From positions 248,001 through 312,000 of the forward strand of contig MU623346.1 of assembly GCA_025201765.1 (NCBI GenBank): a stretch of 64,000 nucleotides of DNA, read 5' to 3'. This stretch comes from Daldinia sp. FL1419 (Eukaryota > Ascomycota > Sordariomycetes > Xylariales > Hypoxylaceae). Numbering within the stretch: position 1 is the stretch's first letter; every line of letters begins with the position of its first letter. The notes beneath the pieces were generated by a model. The model made no database searches and was not told the DNA's origin. It saw nothing but the letters and a program-made list of their open reading frames with translations. The position numbers were made by a program, and so were the translations under genes. Shown piece after piece: positions 1-12,357 of the stretch.

Positions 1-2283
1 TAGCGTTGGAGTTGGGGATCACTTCCAGCGATCTTTTTCTTTTTTCCTACCTAGCCATGAATTCCTCCTTCTGCTTATCCTCCTTCCCTCCTATTCGACC
101 TCGACTCCTTCGGAAGCAACACCTCGACTGACTTGCGTTGTCCGGAAAACAGGCTCTACAGGCTGCGTGCCAGCGATTAAACACGTACGTCCAGCAACTC
201 GAAGAGAAGATGGACGCCGCGGAAAGGAAAAGGAAGTGAAAAAAAGAAGGGAAACCAGGCGCGGGGCAGAATATAGGGCACGGACGACCGGATTACGACG
301 GAGGGTAATGGTGTAGGAATATGGATATGGGCATCGTACATACATTTCTCGACACTGAAAGCAACATGCAAAGGGTTCGCACCTCAAAATAACATTACTT
401 TTTGGTCAGCTAGCGGGGAGTTAAAAACATTGCCGGGTTAGCCATACAAAATTATGAAGACATATCTTTTTACGCAGCTTGCCCTCTCATCCCAAGGCCA
501 GCACGTTAGACAACAAGCCCGCCTTGATATACTGCTGCTATACTATTGAAGCAACAGTTACGCTACGTCTTAACGCTTCCGACAGCTTCCGGAGCTGACC
601 TTAGACTCCGGGAAAGTCCCACTTTTACCGGCACGGGCCGCACGCACTCACCAGGTATCGCAGTTAGATTCGTCAAAATACAACTCGTTGGTCTAACTAA
701 AGAAACTTCGCCGGGTTAGCTAATATCAAACATAGGTGATGTAAGAGGCTTATCTAGGTTAAGCATATCAAGGCTGAGCGTAGCAAAGGTGGAGTGGAGG
801 TTGTGCCATGACGATACCGAGACTTGATGGAAATTGCAGTGTATAGCCCCTATCGGGCACGCAAACTATCCTACTTCATATGAAACCTTGTTAATTTGTA
901 CGCAATAATCTAGTCTTGTTCTACGACGCCGAATAAATTTCGAAATATTTCGACCGGTTAATTAGGTAGTGTCCAAATCTATGCCCAAGGCTTTGAACTC
1001 TTAGCAGTTCAAAACGAAACATGCGGTGTCTACTCAAGCCATAGCGAAACTCAAAAGCAATACATTACTAAGATAGACATCATAGAAGATACAAATACTA
1101 GTATTATCTGCCACTCTCCAGGAGTTCGACTGTCATATTACGAGACGTCGCCCGTATTAGCCCTAGATTATTGTTATCGAGTCGCCATTTAACAATATTC
1201 AACGCAGGGTATATTTTAAATAGAATACTACACTACATAGCACGGTTAGGAGGCTTGGATGCTTACCTCCCGGTAGTAGTCTGCGACTTGATGCATATAT
1301 ATACCTATGCATTATATAAACGTCTATGGGAGATCTAGTTATACCGAAACCACGAACCCAATTTTAGACTTCAGGTCAGGATCCTTTTTATTAGAAAAAG
1401 TTGTGCGCTCATATTAAACCCCTCGTCCTTTGATAGAACTTCACGACTCATAGACATCCTACCGACTTACCTGGGTAGATATAAGCATTGTGACGGGATT
1501 CTAGCGATGAAACCTCGAGAAGTTCGAGAACGCTATACACCGAGGGCAGACTCGTAGGAATGCTGACAACGCAGGTGCGGGACCTGAAAAAAGAAATAAA
1601 AAAATAAAAAAGGTTCAATCTTCAGCCCTACATGATACAACATTGTGCTCAAGTACCTACAGATCCGCAGCACGCTCATGGTCTTATGAGGATCGGCACG
1701 TACGTGTATAATAGGTACATCTAAAAGTACCGGGCATAAGATGCTTACCTAGGTACCTAGTTGGCATGTTTCGTGGGAACGAAGAAGGATGGCGCAGCCC
1801 AGCTCGGATATGGGTCTATTGAGGCTTATGTGTTTTGAATGGCAATGGTAGCACGATACGATGGATGTGTCGACCTAATGTCTATTACTAGTGCTGATGA
1901 GTATTACAGGCTGCCATATACCGAGCTCCATAAGTTGTGGACCGCTAATTGGAACTTATTGCAACACTCACAGGCTCGTAACACGTGAAGGTTGATCTAT
2001 CTCCATTCTTTTTATCAATTTTTCGGTCCTTTGAATGCTTCCTTGTACCAATTAAGAGTAGGCTGCGCTGCCAAGCTGAATCCAAAATCTCACTATACGT
2101 CAGAACCCTTGGAGATACGAAATTGAAGCCAAGGATGGAGGAGAGAAGCACGCTACTGAACGTCGATCGTTTAAATACCCACGTTCTCTTGGGTGTGCGA
2201 GGAGAACTCGCCTCCGGCGCTGCTGGGAAGTCTTGCCTTCTTTACTTATACATCCAGCTACTGTCTGAGGTAGCTATGTCTCA
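1..2283. other. Intergenic, no gene recognised
   Basis: Short ORFs here have no recognisable family and no splice-compatible continuation. The stretch is AT-rich, with a TACCTAGGTA palindrome at 1746-1755 and an A-rich run near 1590-1610. It may be partly degenerated repeat DNA, but I see no terminal repeats. Confidence 0.6.
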
Positions 2284-3733
2284 ATGGCATCGGTAGATCA
2301 TCACCACGGCGGCGAACCTTATAGCACGCTCGAGGTGCGAAGTGTAGAGGCCTCGAATCCTCCAGATCTCGAGGGCTCGAATAAAGAAGCTGTCGTTCAT
2401 CCAGACAGCGAATATCCGCAACCAGTCTCCACGCTAGGCGGATGGGATGCCTCGAAGCCAGAAGCGAAGGGCGTCGATACGGAGGCGGGGGTTGCCCAAG
2501 GACAGAATGAGGGCAGCGCGCAGCGAAGGATATGTGGACTAATACCACGGACTTTTTACATTGTTCTTACCATTGCCATATTAATCATAATTGGAGCCAT
2601 TGTTGGAGGTGTCGCGGGTGGCATAACCGCTAGGAACAACAGCTCGGGTCTAACGCTGCCCCCAGATTCTGAGCCCGAACCGGGGACAAAGGAGGGGGCC
2701 AATATCTTGAGCACATCAAAGCTTGCAGCCTCCAACTGGACGGATGCCCAAGGCAATACTCACAGGCACGTGTTCTTCCAAGACCCGTACAATGCTATTA
2801 TTTCTCGGCAATGGGACTCGGATAATAGGACGTGGACTACGAAGAACATCAGCCAGCTAATGTCATCGTCCACTACCGGGCCCATTCACCCTATCCCGGG
2901 GACGTCTCTGGCGTGTGCGTCTGCTGATAATAAATGGGGTTCCTTGTACGAGGTGCACGTCTGGTTCTCGGAAGAGTCGACCGATCCAGACCCTACCATC
3001 AGTTGGTTGAATTCGAACAATCCGATTGGGAATCCCGACTTCTGGACATATAGCTCGTCGGTACTTCGCACGTGGAATAACACTCAATTAGCGGTGGCAT
3101 GGCAACGATGTCCGAGGGATAATTGCGTGGGAGAATGGATTCTCGCGTACCAGGGACGAGAAGGCTTTATCAGAGTCGCGAATGCTAGTAATTGGGATAA
3201 CAACACCGAGCCGGTTATCAGAGCCAATGCTGTTTCGGCCAGTGCTAGTTTAGCTTTGCTGCCGTCGCTTAGCGGTACTTATGTCCACGGGATGACGCTG
3301 GCTGCTCAGAGGAGGCCATCGTCGATGGGCAAGACGACGTTTACGGGAGATTGGAACTGGAAGCAAGACGGTAAGATGAAGCCTATCCCGTATTCAAAGC
3401 GTACGCTAATCGGGACTAGATGGGACGATCCTGGACGACGTTGACCCTTTATCAACGCGGCAATTCGCCGCCACGGCGATGAACAACTGGAACGAAGCAG
3501 TTTTCCTCGCCTTATCTACAGACGGCAGCGTGAAGGGATCTCGATGGGATGGGAAATCGTACAATGCGATCCCGGAGATAAACTTCGTAAACGGGAAATC
3601 AACGAATTTCTCTGCCATTGCGATGACGACGGATGCGACGTTCTACGGGATATCAGATGATCAAATATGGGAATATACGATTGATACGTCGGACCCATCT
3701 ACCTTTACGCTTGCGGGCAAGGTATACCCGTAG
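2284..3733 (+). CDS. Membrane-anchored fungal fucose-specific lectin-like protein
   Basis: Two exons, 2284-3370 and 3420-3733, joined by a 49-nt intron (GTAAGA donor, GCTAAT branch, CTAG acceptor), give 466 aa. The intron is needed because the first frame stops at 3444 while the lectin frame continues in another frame up to 3733. Residues 1-90 are a hydrophilic, presumably cytosolic region. Residues about 91-113 form one hydrophobic, Gly-rich membrane segment preceded by Arg residues, with no cleavable signal peptide. The remaining 350 residues carry repeated Trp/Asn-rich blades (SNWTD, ISWLNS, ASNWDN, GDWNWKQD) like the AAL-type fungal fucose lectin beta-propeller. The layout suggests a type II membrane protein displaying the lectin on the luminal or outer side. 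Sugar binding is inferred from the family. It converges with the zinc-finger gene downstream. Confidence 0.8.
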
Positions 3734-3985
3734 CGGATAGAATACCTGTAGTTGATATATATATATAAAGAAAGAGAGAAGAGAGAGAGCAAGATTCACA
3801 CGCATGGAAGATAGCATATTGTGCATGGCAAGGTATTTATTTTGATCAAAGACTGACTAATCCTATAATATAGCATTAGATATCGGCTCCGAGCCCGCCG
3901 TCAAAAAGGGAGACGGCGAGTTCGGCACCAAAATCTACTCTACTATGCGTTATAGGAAGTGAACCTCAGGTTTGGACTGAACAGC

Positions 3986-4055
3986 GCGATCTCGATCGGC
4001 ACGCTGACACGTTGGGATAAAACACACAACGTGTTAGCGTGCCGATCGAGATCGC
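3986..4055. repeat. Long inverted repeat (hairpin) between convergent genes
   Basis: Arms at 3986-4014 and 4027-4055 are 29 nt each and complementary except for one position, with a 12-nt loop. The hairpin lies between the 3' ends of the lectin gene and the zinc-finger gene. It could fold in either transcript and act as a 3'-end or processing signal, or be a relic of a foldback element. I saw no flanking target duplication. Confidence 0.8.
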
Positions 4056-4199
4056 ACGGTCACCTGCAAGTTAGTGTTTGTGCTGCTGTTGATTTGGTTG
4101 CTGTTTGGTGTTGTTAAACCGTTTTGAAGATCGACGGGTTTTGCCATGACAAAAAAAAAAAAAAAAAATCACCTCATCCCCCCGTCCAGTTCAGTATGC

Positions 4200-5050
4200 C
4201 TATGCCAACGGTCGATCCCTTGATACCTTCTTTCTATATTTGCAATACCTCGTCATGTGTCGACGCAGGTTATCCCGTCGTTTTAACGCATCCCCACACT
4301 GAGGGCATTTCTCCGATTCCTGCCGGTGTTTTGACTGTATATGGCGACGTAGGTCTCGTGCTTCAGAGAATTTCCAGTCACACTCGGTGCAACGGTGATT
4401 CTTCCTGTGGCGTCTATTATGAGCACTATATAATGGTTAGTATAAACCCTCGCTCCGAATATTCATAGTGGATGGATGAAGACTTACTTCAACTTGCCCT
4501 GTGAAGAGAAGGAGACGCCACATATAGCGCACACGAAATCCGGTCCCGTAAGATTTTCTGCTGAGCCCTGTTCTGATAGCGTGCCAGTGGATAGTCCGCT
4601 CTGCTCCTCTGGTAATGAGGAGGGCTGCCCAGCAATAGGGTCGAAGACGTTTAGTGACGACAGGTCCAGATCCGGGCTAATGCTCGGATCAAACCCCAGA
4701 TCGGCTTGACTGAAATCAAGCGACGGTATCTGGGGTTCCCAGAGCTGCTGCTCATTTATTCGGCTTGATTCGCCATCACCTCGGGTGATGTCAAATCCCT
4801 CTGCCAACCAATTCGATATCGGGAATTGACCGGGCATAGGCACTCCAAACCACTCATCCATCCATCCTCCTTCCTCCCCACCCCCACCCGCCTCCTCCGG
4901 ACGTACGTCCGAAGGAAGCTCCCCGAACGTCCCCTCAAGGTCTCCCCCTGAATAGTAATCGAGAACATTAGATTCACCGGGAAAATCGACGAAATCAGGA
5001 GACGCTTCCAGCCCAAGAAAAGCACCCTCGAGACCGATCTCGGTCGACAA
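4200..5050 (-). CDS. C2H2 zinc-finger protein, probable transcription factor
   Basis: Exon 4488-5050 and exon 4200-4425 are joined by a 62-nt intron (GTAAGT donor, TACTAAC branch, TATATAG acceptor). The intron falls inside finger 1, and splicing restores CAIC-x12-HNRRH. Finger 2 is CTEC-x12-HIQSKH and finger 3 is CPQC-x12-H-x4-C (a C2HC ending). The 185 residues before the fingers are acidic, Pro/Ser/Gly-rich and low-complexity, as in activation regions. The C-terminus is basic. Length is 262 aa if read from 5050, but that codon is TTG and I found no ATG in frame between the upstream stop at 5138-5140 and 4861. Either the start is ATG 4859-4861 (about 199 aa) or an upstream exon is missing from my model. 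A possible 5'-leader intron (GTAAGA...GCTAAC...GGTATAG) lies just upstream. Targets unknown. Confidence 0.75.
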
Positions 5051-7302
5051 ACCATCGGATTGTCCGCCTGCCTGACTACTGCTGCATCGTTCTGAAATTA
5101 GGGTCGAGGGAGGACAACGGTGGCCCTCCCTCGGGAGTCACTAATAAATACTGTAACAATCGGTGGACTTGGGCTAAGCTATACCAAAAGAATCGTTAGC
5201 GACGACCACCAAGGATAGAAACGTTGTTGTTGTTGCTGGAAGAGAGAGTGTAGTGTGGAAAGCTAGAATCTTACTTTTTCGAAGGCGGAGGAGCGATAAA
5301 TCAACCTCCCCCCTTCAAAGTGCTTAGCCAAGAGAAAAGAGAAAAGAAGGGAAAAGATTTAGAGCTGTAGTTTGCGAAGGGTGTTTATATACGCGATGGA
5401 GGGGATAATCGTGAGGCCCTATTCAAGCAAGATTGAGGCCAAACGAGGCTCTGGGGCCGCACGAAAAATGGGCCGGTTCAACGCAGGTTATATTACTCCT
5501 TCGGACGGCCATCGTATGTGTGTGACGCGAATCCGGGGGATGTGACCCAATCATCGCGTTTATGGTGTGCAGGAGGGCGCATGAGACCGAGCCAATAAAC
5601 GAGGTGTCAACCGATCCCGACGACCAATACTTTGACCGAATATCCTAACTCCTCTCGCGTCACGACGTCACCCGGCTCGTTTATTCTTCCTTCTCCTCTT
5701 TTTTTCGTCCGCCGGGTGAACTTTGGGAATACGTACCTAGGTAAGATACCTAGGTAGGTATATATATATAGGTAGGTAGGTATATATATAAAATCTCCTA
5801 TCGTCTTCTCTCATAATCACGTGAGTTTGCTGTCAAGTATGGTACGGGTGGTTACCTAGATACCTAGGTATTTATTATGCAGGCAGTGTTATGTATTGTA
5901 CAATACCTAGGTAGGCAGTACCCGCGTATATTGGTGAATGTCAAGTCCGATCAGATAGATAAAATGAGGCTATCCGGACTTTGTTTGATTCCTTTCTCTT
6001 CCCCTTAAACTGCCAATTTCCATAGCTTCGGATTGGCCGATTAAAGTTACTATATATTGACATCTATAGATACTTTATTCGTCCATTTTAGTGGGGAATT
6101 ATAATGCGGTCAAGCAGATATGGATTTTTATTTTATTTTTTTATCTTTTTTTTTTATTTTTTTCAAGATAGCCGCGTTTGCGCATTGTTCGCATTGTAGT
6201 GCAATTGTTAACCCCTGCCATACGGTCGATCATCCAATAGTTCGAATAAGTTAAACCCAGGAAATTATTAGGTGCGGGAAACGAGCTTTTACTCCTTTCT
6301 TCCAAATTTTTCTTATTTTTGTTTTTCAACGTGCGGAATGTTGATATTATTTCTTTGCTCTTCTCCGCCTCTTCATACATACATACCTAACCTACATAAT
6401 TATTATTCTTAGTATAAGCGGTCTACTATGTACATAGCAAAAAGGCGATGGAAATCTGACACGGCTTGGCGGTCAAGATCCAGAGTCTTCCATTACCACT
6501 TTAGGGCACTTCCCGAAAATGTGACGCTGCCACGAAACTACACCAAAATTGCACTCTTAGTTTCTATAACTACCTAGGCACGCTTACAAGGGAAATCCCG
6601 GAAGTAAGCATTAAGGACCACTAGCTCCAAGCTATGGAACGACGTGAGTTGCACTACATTCGGCCCGGGTCTATTGAGATAGCTTCAGCCTGCGAGTTCC
6701 CAAGAGAATGGTCGAGCCTCGACGGGTTACCGAGGAGAAATAAACGCCAGATCGATATGACGTCTCGAGCTAGCCTGGTACTTTATATTTATTACAAGTG
6801 GGCTCTCTTCTCTTATGCGCAGTAGTCCGCCTCGAAATAGCCCTATTGGCGGATCCCAGTAGGGTCCGCTCGACCGGATCTGACAGACATTACAGTGGGC
6901 TAGTTCCCATGGTTCCCATAGTTGGCCGTCTTTACGATACCCGTCGGTCATGAGCGTGGTATTTTATAGTCCGTGTCACTATCGTCGTGAAACGTTGGCG
7001 TGTAAATCGAGGGGCATGTCCTATAAGATTAGATCGTGATGTGCTATCTTAGGCAGCATGTGGCATCGAGCCAAACCTATAATAGGAGCATATAACTAGG
7101 TTAATGGAATGAGAGCCATGCTTGATATACATATAGATATGCGTATATTAGACTCCAATTCCCACATTTCTCGTGGTCGAGACAAGGATATCAAGCTCCC
7201 TGGGTTATATATTCCTTGGGTATAAATATATAGACCTACCTCGTATATAAATAAAACGTCCCAACGGAAGGGAAACCCTCCCAAAAACCACACCTCTCGA
7301 CA
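5051..7302. other. Intergenic / shared upstream region
   Basis: No gene recognised. The stretch holds the 5' leader of the zinc-finger gene, four TACCTAGGTA palindromes (5734-5743, 5747-5756, 5861-5870, 5904-5913) mixed with TA/GGTA microsatellite, and a T-rich run at about 6125-6165. Short ORFs here look like chance ORFs. Confidence 0.6.
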
Positions 7303-9157
7303 ATGGAGCTCTCACAAGTTGGAACGACTTTCGTCCAATTCATTCGAGCTGGGCTGGCGCCCCTTGCCCTAATAGTAACGGTCCCGTCCTTATCTGGTCT
7401 TATAGTCAGCTAACATCAACAGATCGCCGGTATCTGGGTGTTTCAGATAATATACAACCTCTACTTCCACCCGCTCGCTAAGATCCCGGGTCCGTGGTAC
7501 GCCGCTATTAGCGACGTAAGTTCTGTATCCTTGTATTTATGGACTTGAGACTAATCGATAGCACAGATCCCATTTTGCTCATGGATGCTCGGCGGCCGTC
7601 AGCCTTATAAGTTATTGGAACTACACAATAAATATGGTATGTTGACTACCTACCTACCTAGGTACATACCTATTTATATGAGTCCAAGGATACTAATGTG
7701 AGATAGGCCATGTCGTTCGCGTTGCACCAAACGAAGTCTCCTTTAATACCGCCCAGTCATGGAAAGATATCTACGGCCAGAGGCCTGGCAAACAAATATT
7801 CATAAAGGGAACGTTCTACGACGGCGGCAACTTTGCTGGAAATGGAATTAGTTCGATTATAAGCGAGAGAAGACCCGAGGTCCACAAGGAGATGCGAAGT
7901 AGCCTGGCTGGCGCATTCTCCGATCGCGCCATTGTGGAACAAGAGTCACTTGTCGCTATGTCTGTTGATAAGCTCATCCGACTAGTTGGCATGAAGGGCT
8001 CAACAGACAAAGGGGTCGATATATCGACGCTGTTTGAGTCGATGACTTTTGACATCACGGGTGACCTCGCTTTCGGGGAGACATTTGGTGCTCTAGATAA
8101 TGGTAAGTCTCGAACTTTCGCCCAAGACTTGTCTCGCCAGGCGTTAGCTAACGAAGTATTATAGACGAACGACACCCGTGGATATCTACGACCTTGGATG
8201 GTTTAATGCAGGGCGTATTCGTGGACATTTTCAACCGCTATCCCACCCTCGGAGCCATTCTTCGCGTATTATTCCACTCCAAGTTCAAGAAAGCCGTTGA
8301 AGGTGTGAAGACGAACGAACGATTATGTTACGAGCTTGTCAAAAGGTATGCGATATAAACCGGCATCTAGCTTAATACCGCTTGCTAACTTAACCAAGAC
8401 GAATCACGAGAAAAACAGACCGCAAAGACTTCTTGACACGGATCCTTGAGGATCGGGATCCTAGAATCGTATCAGACCGCCAAATTGCTGCCCATGCTTC
8501 CGACTTTGTAGTTGCTGGAAGTGATACCACTGCGTCGAGCTTGGCGGCCATAATCTACTACCTGTTACAAAATACTTATACCATGGCTAAGCTGACGGAC
8601 GAGATTCGCGGAACGTTCAAGAAATACTCGGATATTAGCTACCTTTCGACGGCATCGATGCCCTATCTTCGCGCAGTTATCCTAGAAGGGATGCGGTTGT
8701 ACCCGCCAACACCGATGGGGCTTCCTCGTCTCGTACCGGATGGTGGAGATGTAGTTGACGGATGCCCTCTTCCTGGAGGGGTAAGCAATATCTATCACAT
8801 ACTCAGTGGGAGGTCTGGCTAACTTTGCTGTAGATCACCGTATACACAAGTCCCCTTTCAGCATGTCTAGCTTCAGCAAACTTCCGAGACCCATGGTCAT
8901 TCAGACCAGAGAGATGGCTCGATTCCAACGAGAAAAACAACGGCGACTGCAGCCAGCCGTGGTCATTAGGTCCGAGGGGGTGTATCGGTAGAAACTTGGC
9001 GTGGCTAGAATTACGGACTACAATCGTCAAGCTTCTCTGGGCGTACGACCTAGAGCTCGTAGACCCAACCCTAGACTGGCACGCAGAGTCCCGAATGCAG
9101 ACATCCTTATGGCAGAAGCCAGCGCTAATGGTCCGCGCCAGGGATAGGGGGGCTTAG
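7303..9157 (+). CDS. Cytochrome P450 monooxygenase
   Basis: Seven exons (7303-7374, 7423-7515, 7567-7636, 7707-8102, 8165-8345, 8399-8780, 8834-9157) all join in phase with GT-AG introns of 48-70 nt, giving 505 aa, normal for a fungal microsomal P450. The N-terminus has a membrane anchor followed by the hinge HPLAKIPGP. The oxygen-binding I-helix motif AGSDTT is at residues 310-315, the K-helix E367/R370 pair reads EGMR, PERW is at 423-426, and the haem-ligand loop is SLGPRGCIG with Cys448. The usual Phe at the start of that loop is Trp. An ER-anchored haem enzyme taking electrons from a P450 reductase is expected. It resembles the benzoate-hydroxylase / trichothecene-hydroxylase type of fungal P450s, but the substrate cannot be read from sequence. 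No biosynthetic core gene is adjacent, so a cluster role is not supported. Confidence 0.93.
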
Positions 9158-9713
9158 TGCTGAATAGACGATACCCAGGAGGGAGGGAGGGAGGGAATGC
9201 ACATAGAGATAAAGAAATTAAGAAGTAATGAATAATGAAAGAAGAAACAAATAGAAAAAAGAATAGAATATTGCTAGGTGTCGGGTTTGAACCGATATCC
9301 CCATCATGACAATCCGTTTTCCGTCAATGGCTCATTGTGATGGCCCAGTGTCAACCATCCGACCCGGCTTGGAACTGGGGTTATTATTATGGTATGTAAC
9401 CTTTATCTGAGATAGGTGCCCCCTGATATACTATGTAGTCGGGTGGATGCCGACATAACACCTACGGCGAGCAATTTGAACGACTATTACAGACCACGGA
9501 CATCTCCCACTCGTCGTTGCATTCATCGTCGCTATCAGGTGGAGGCATTACTTCTATTCTGGTACTTGAACTAGCATCGCTACACATATCGTATTTTGAA
9601 TAGGGAGTGGTATATCTGCTTATGACCTAGTAAATGTTATTCAAGGTGAGTTGGGAATATTTCCGGCGCCAACCACACCTATTAACGCCCCTTTAATTCG
9701 TCGAAACAAATCT
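9158..9713. other. Intergenic between convergent genes
   Basis: No gene. Contains a GGGA-rich tract near 9178-9195 and a structured segment near 9280-9365 with a degenerate T-arm-like sequence, which I do not accept as a tRNA. Confidence 0.6.
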
Positions 9714-10787
9714 CTACCTCCCGCTCAACTTCTCACCAGCAGTACACCTCTCTTCCAACAACTCGTTAAACCACTTCGTAGTCTGTTGAATCGGTGCATG
9801 TCCCAACCCTTCCTTAATTATAGCTTTCCCAGGGTTAATATACTCGATCAACTTTCTACCACAATCTACCGGTATCATCCTATCCACAGTCCCATGCAAG
9901 ACCATAATCCTCTCTCTCCCAACCCTATCCGCGAGGGTTTTCAGCTGTTCCGGTGTCTTTCTGTGAAACCCTCCAGCAACCGCTTGCAACAGGAACCCGT
10001 TTTTACTCCGCCGCATGTGTATCTCTTGAGCAGCGAAGCGCGCATAGTTGCTTTCGAACTTTCCGTACCCGCCAGTAGGCACTTCGCATTTCGGCGTGCT
10101 TTCGTCAGGTAGCCTGGTCTCATCAGAGGCCAGAAGCCAGTCTTCCGGAAAGCAACCATTTGCAGTTGATCGGATCTCACTCTCGAGACTCCTCGGGAGC
10201 AAAGCACCCAGGCGGCCCATGCTCTCCGTGAATGTGCCATTATTCTCCAACTTGGCCGCTGTGCAATGCAAATTCAGACTAGCAATACGCTCTGGAATTA
10301 GCACTGCGACTTCCTGCGCGATCATGCCACCCATACTACCCCCTGAGATATGAAGCTGGCGATCTTCTGTCCAGCCGAGGTGGTCTACGACTTCGATTAA
10401 GTCGCGCGCCATCTCCGACGTGCTATACCGCATCACAGGCTTATCTGACTCGCCCGCGCCGCGGTTATCGAAGACGAGCACGGAGTACTTGTCTCCGCGT
10501 TCGTGGCCGAAGTATAAGGTTTGCTGTTGCCAGTCTGCCTTGACCAAGCCAATGCCGCCGATGAGCTGTGCCTGTCAACTCGCCATTTCAGATAACAGGG
10601 CTGGACAGAGGAAGATGCTTACGATGAGCTTGATAGGCCCGTCGCCGTGGACTTCCCAGCTGATATTCAGGGGCCCGCCTCGACCAGCGGCGACGGGTAA
10701 GAGTCCGTATTGATGGGGTTGGAGCTTCCATATTGCCGTTGGGAATGCCGAGCTCTTGGATACTTCCTCTGCTGACGGAAAAGGCAT
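9714..10787 (-). CDS. Alpha/beta hydrolase
   Basis: Exon 1 is 10623-10787 (55 codons) and exon 2 is 9714-10565, separated by a 57-nt intron (GTAAGC donor, GCACAG acceptor), giving 338 aa. The junction makes the oxyanion-side strand KLI-LIGGIGLVKADWQ, which matches the usual KLVWIMGLG-type start of this fold. Next come VFDNRGAGESDKP and the nucleophile elbow GGSMGG. The acid-residue region is LHGTVDRMIP and the catalytic His is in EGLGHAP. The Ser-Asp-His triad therefore appears complete. No signal peptide is evident. It resembles the fungal esterase/epoxide-hydrolase-like single-domain hydrolases; the substrate is unknown. It is convergent with the P450 gene. A spurious in-frame extension through the intron would end in a stop, which supports splicing. 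Confidence 0.85.
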
Positions 10788-12357
10788 TCTGATTTACTCG
10801 AGCAGGGGTAATGTTTTGAAATACCGTTAAGCGCTTGCGAGTCACACTTGGTTGGTTCATACAAGGTGCGTGCATACATACACCAAGCAGCCAATCGGCG
10901 AAGAATTATAGCAATAATCTTAAGAGATTCTTTAGAGATTCACGTCTAATTAAATCCATGGTTTCTGCAGCTGGATCGTAGGTATAATCGGATCAGCTCC
11001 GACTTAGCTTCGAATTTCGAGACCGGAGCTAATGCAAGCGGCTTCACAAGCTGCTTGGGTAGTTTCTTCAGGGTCCGGGATTTCGCGGAGAGGGACCTAA
11101 GAAATATCGGGGTAGACAATACGAACGTACCTATGTAGGGCTGGGCGAAACGGGAGGTGAAACTGTGGTTGAGGTGGTATTCTTTGGTGATCCGCCGTCA
11201 CGGATGTGCATGGACCTACTTGTGAATAGCAACACTACCTACCTATATTCCAACTATCCGAGGCGGAATTAACCCCGTATAATGAAGTCATACCCACATC
11301 GCAAGTTCAAAATGCAGAGCCTCAATATGAGTGGAGGCCGCAGCCGCTCTATACGAGTCCCGTAATTGATGCGTGCATGTTTAAATTCCAATAACCGCTA
11401 CCTCGTCTCCCAAGAGGAAGCATGTTAGAAAGACCCCCTTTAACCGCCTTGCGATCCGGAGGAATCTGACTCACAGTTATCCTTCTAGAAGACTTGACTG
11501 GGCAACACATATCACATGGCCTAAGCTATGTCTAACGCCGTCCAAATCCAAGGCAAAGCCGGGTGAAATGGGTTGGGTGGAATTCGTGATTGAAATCGAC
11601 GAGTATTGATTTGCTAAGCTGACGACGACTAGCCTCACGGCTCATCTTCATCGAACTACACCACTACCACGAATGACTCACGGGGTTGGGCAACTTCTCT
11701 ACATATAATGTATTGGTTGGCTCCGAGTCGTGAGGCCGTAAGCGCAATATAAACAAAACCGTCGAATCGGGTCTTTATCCACACCCAAGACCGTAGCTGT
11801 GTAATCCGTAGGGCTTTTAAGGACGAGACGTATAAAAGTCAAGTATGGAGCAATCGGCGATGGCAAATGAATGCAACTTCGTCGATTTGCATCAAGCCCT
11901 GCTGATAGGTGACACGTATGTTGTGCAAGGGACTTGCATAAATCGACTTGAGCTGGATCCGATAAGCGCGCAAAAGGAACTGTTATAGCATTTAGCCGCA
12001 GGATTTTGAAGGTGCTGTACAGGATCCTGCGATTTCTGGGGACCCTTTCCCCGGAACGTGAACCGCATAGGTCTTATATAAGATATATTATAAAGTGCAT
12101 CTCTACGTACATTCTACTCGACAACCTGGGACGCTTGAAAATAGTAATCCGTCTATCATGCATTGCATAAGACTATCAGTATACTATATTCTATAGGTAA
12201 GACTCATCACGTAATCTGACGTGAAGGTAGGGGTATCACTCAAGGCAAACAATTAAAAAAGGAGGGCCCCGACAAACCCAGCGCCCACATCTTAGCCAGT
12301 CGTTTTCCAGTATCGAAGCATCTGTCGCATCTGTCGTAATTGTCGCAATTAATAATG
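10788..12357. other. Intergenic, no gene recognised
   Basis: About 1.6 kb between two minus-strand genes. No ORF of note, no repeat ends and no RNA gene seen. The promoter of the hydrolase at 9714-10787 should lie in the left part. Confidence 0.6.

Noticed and set aside
4124..4468. 114-codon plus-strand ORF starting with a poly-Lys run
   Set aside because: It is the reverse of zinc-finger exon 2 and its intron; the minus-strand fingers are clear.
9280..9370. tRNA-like segment (TTCAAAC loop on the minus strand, CCATCA/TGATGG stem)
   Set aside because: The T-stem has a mismatch, the acceptor stem cannot pair at the right distance, and the region between is too long for a normal variable arm.
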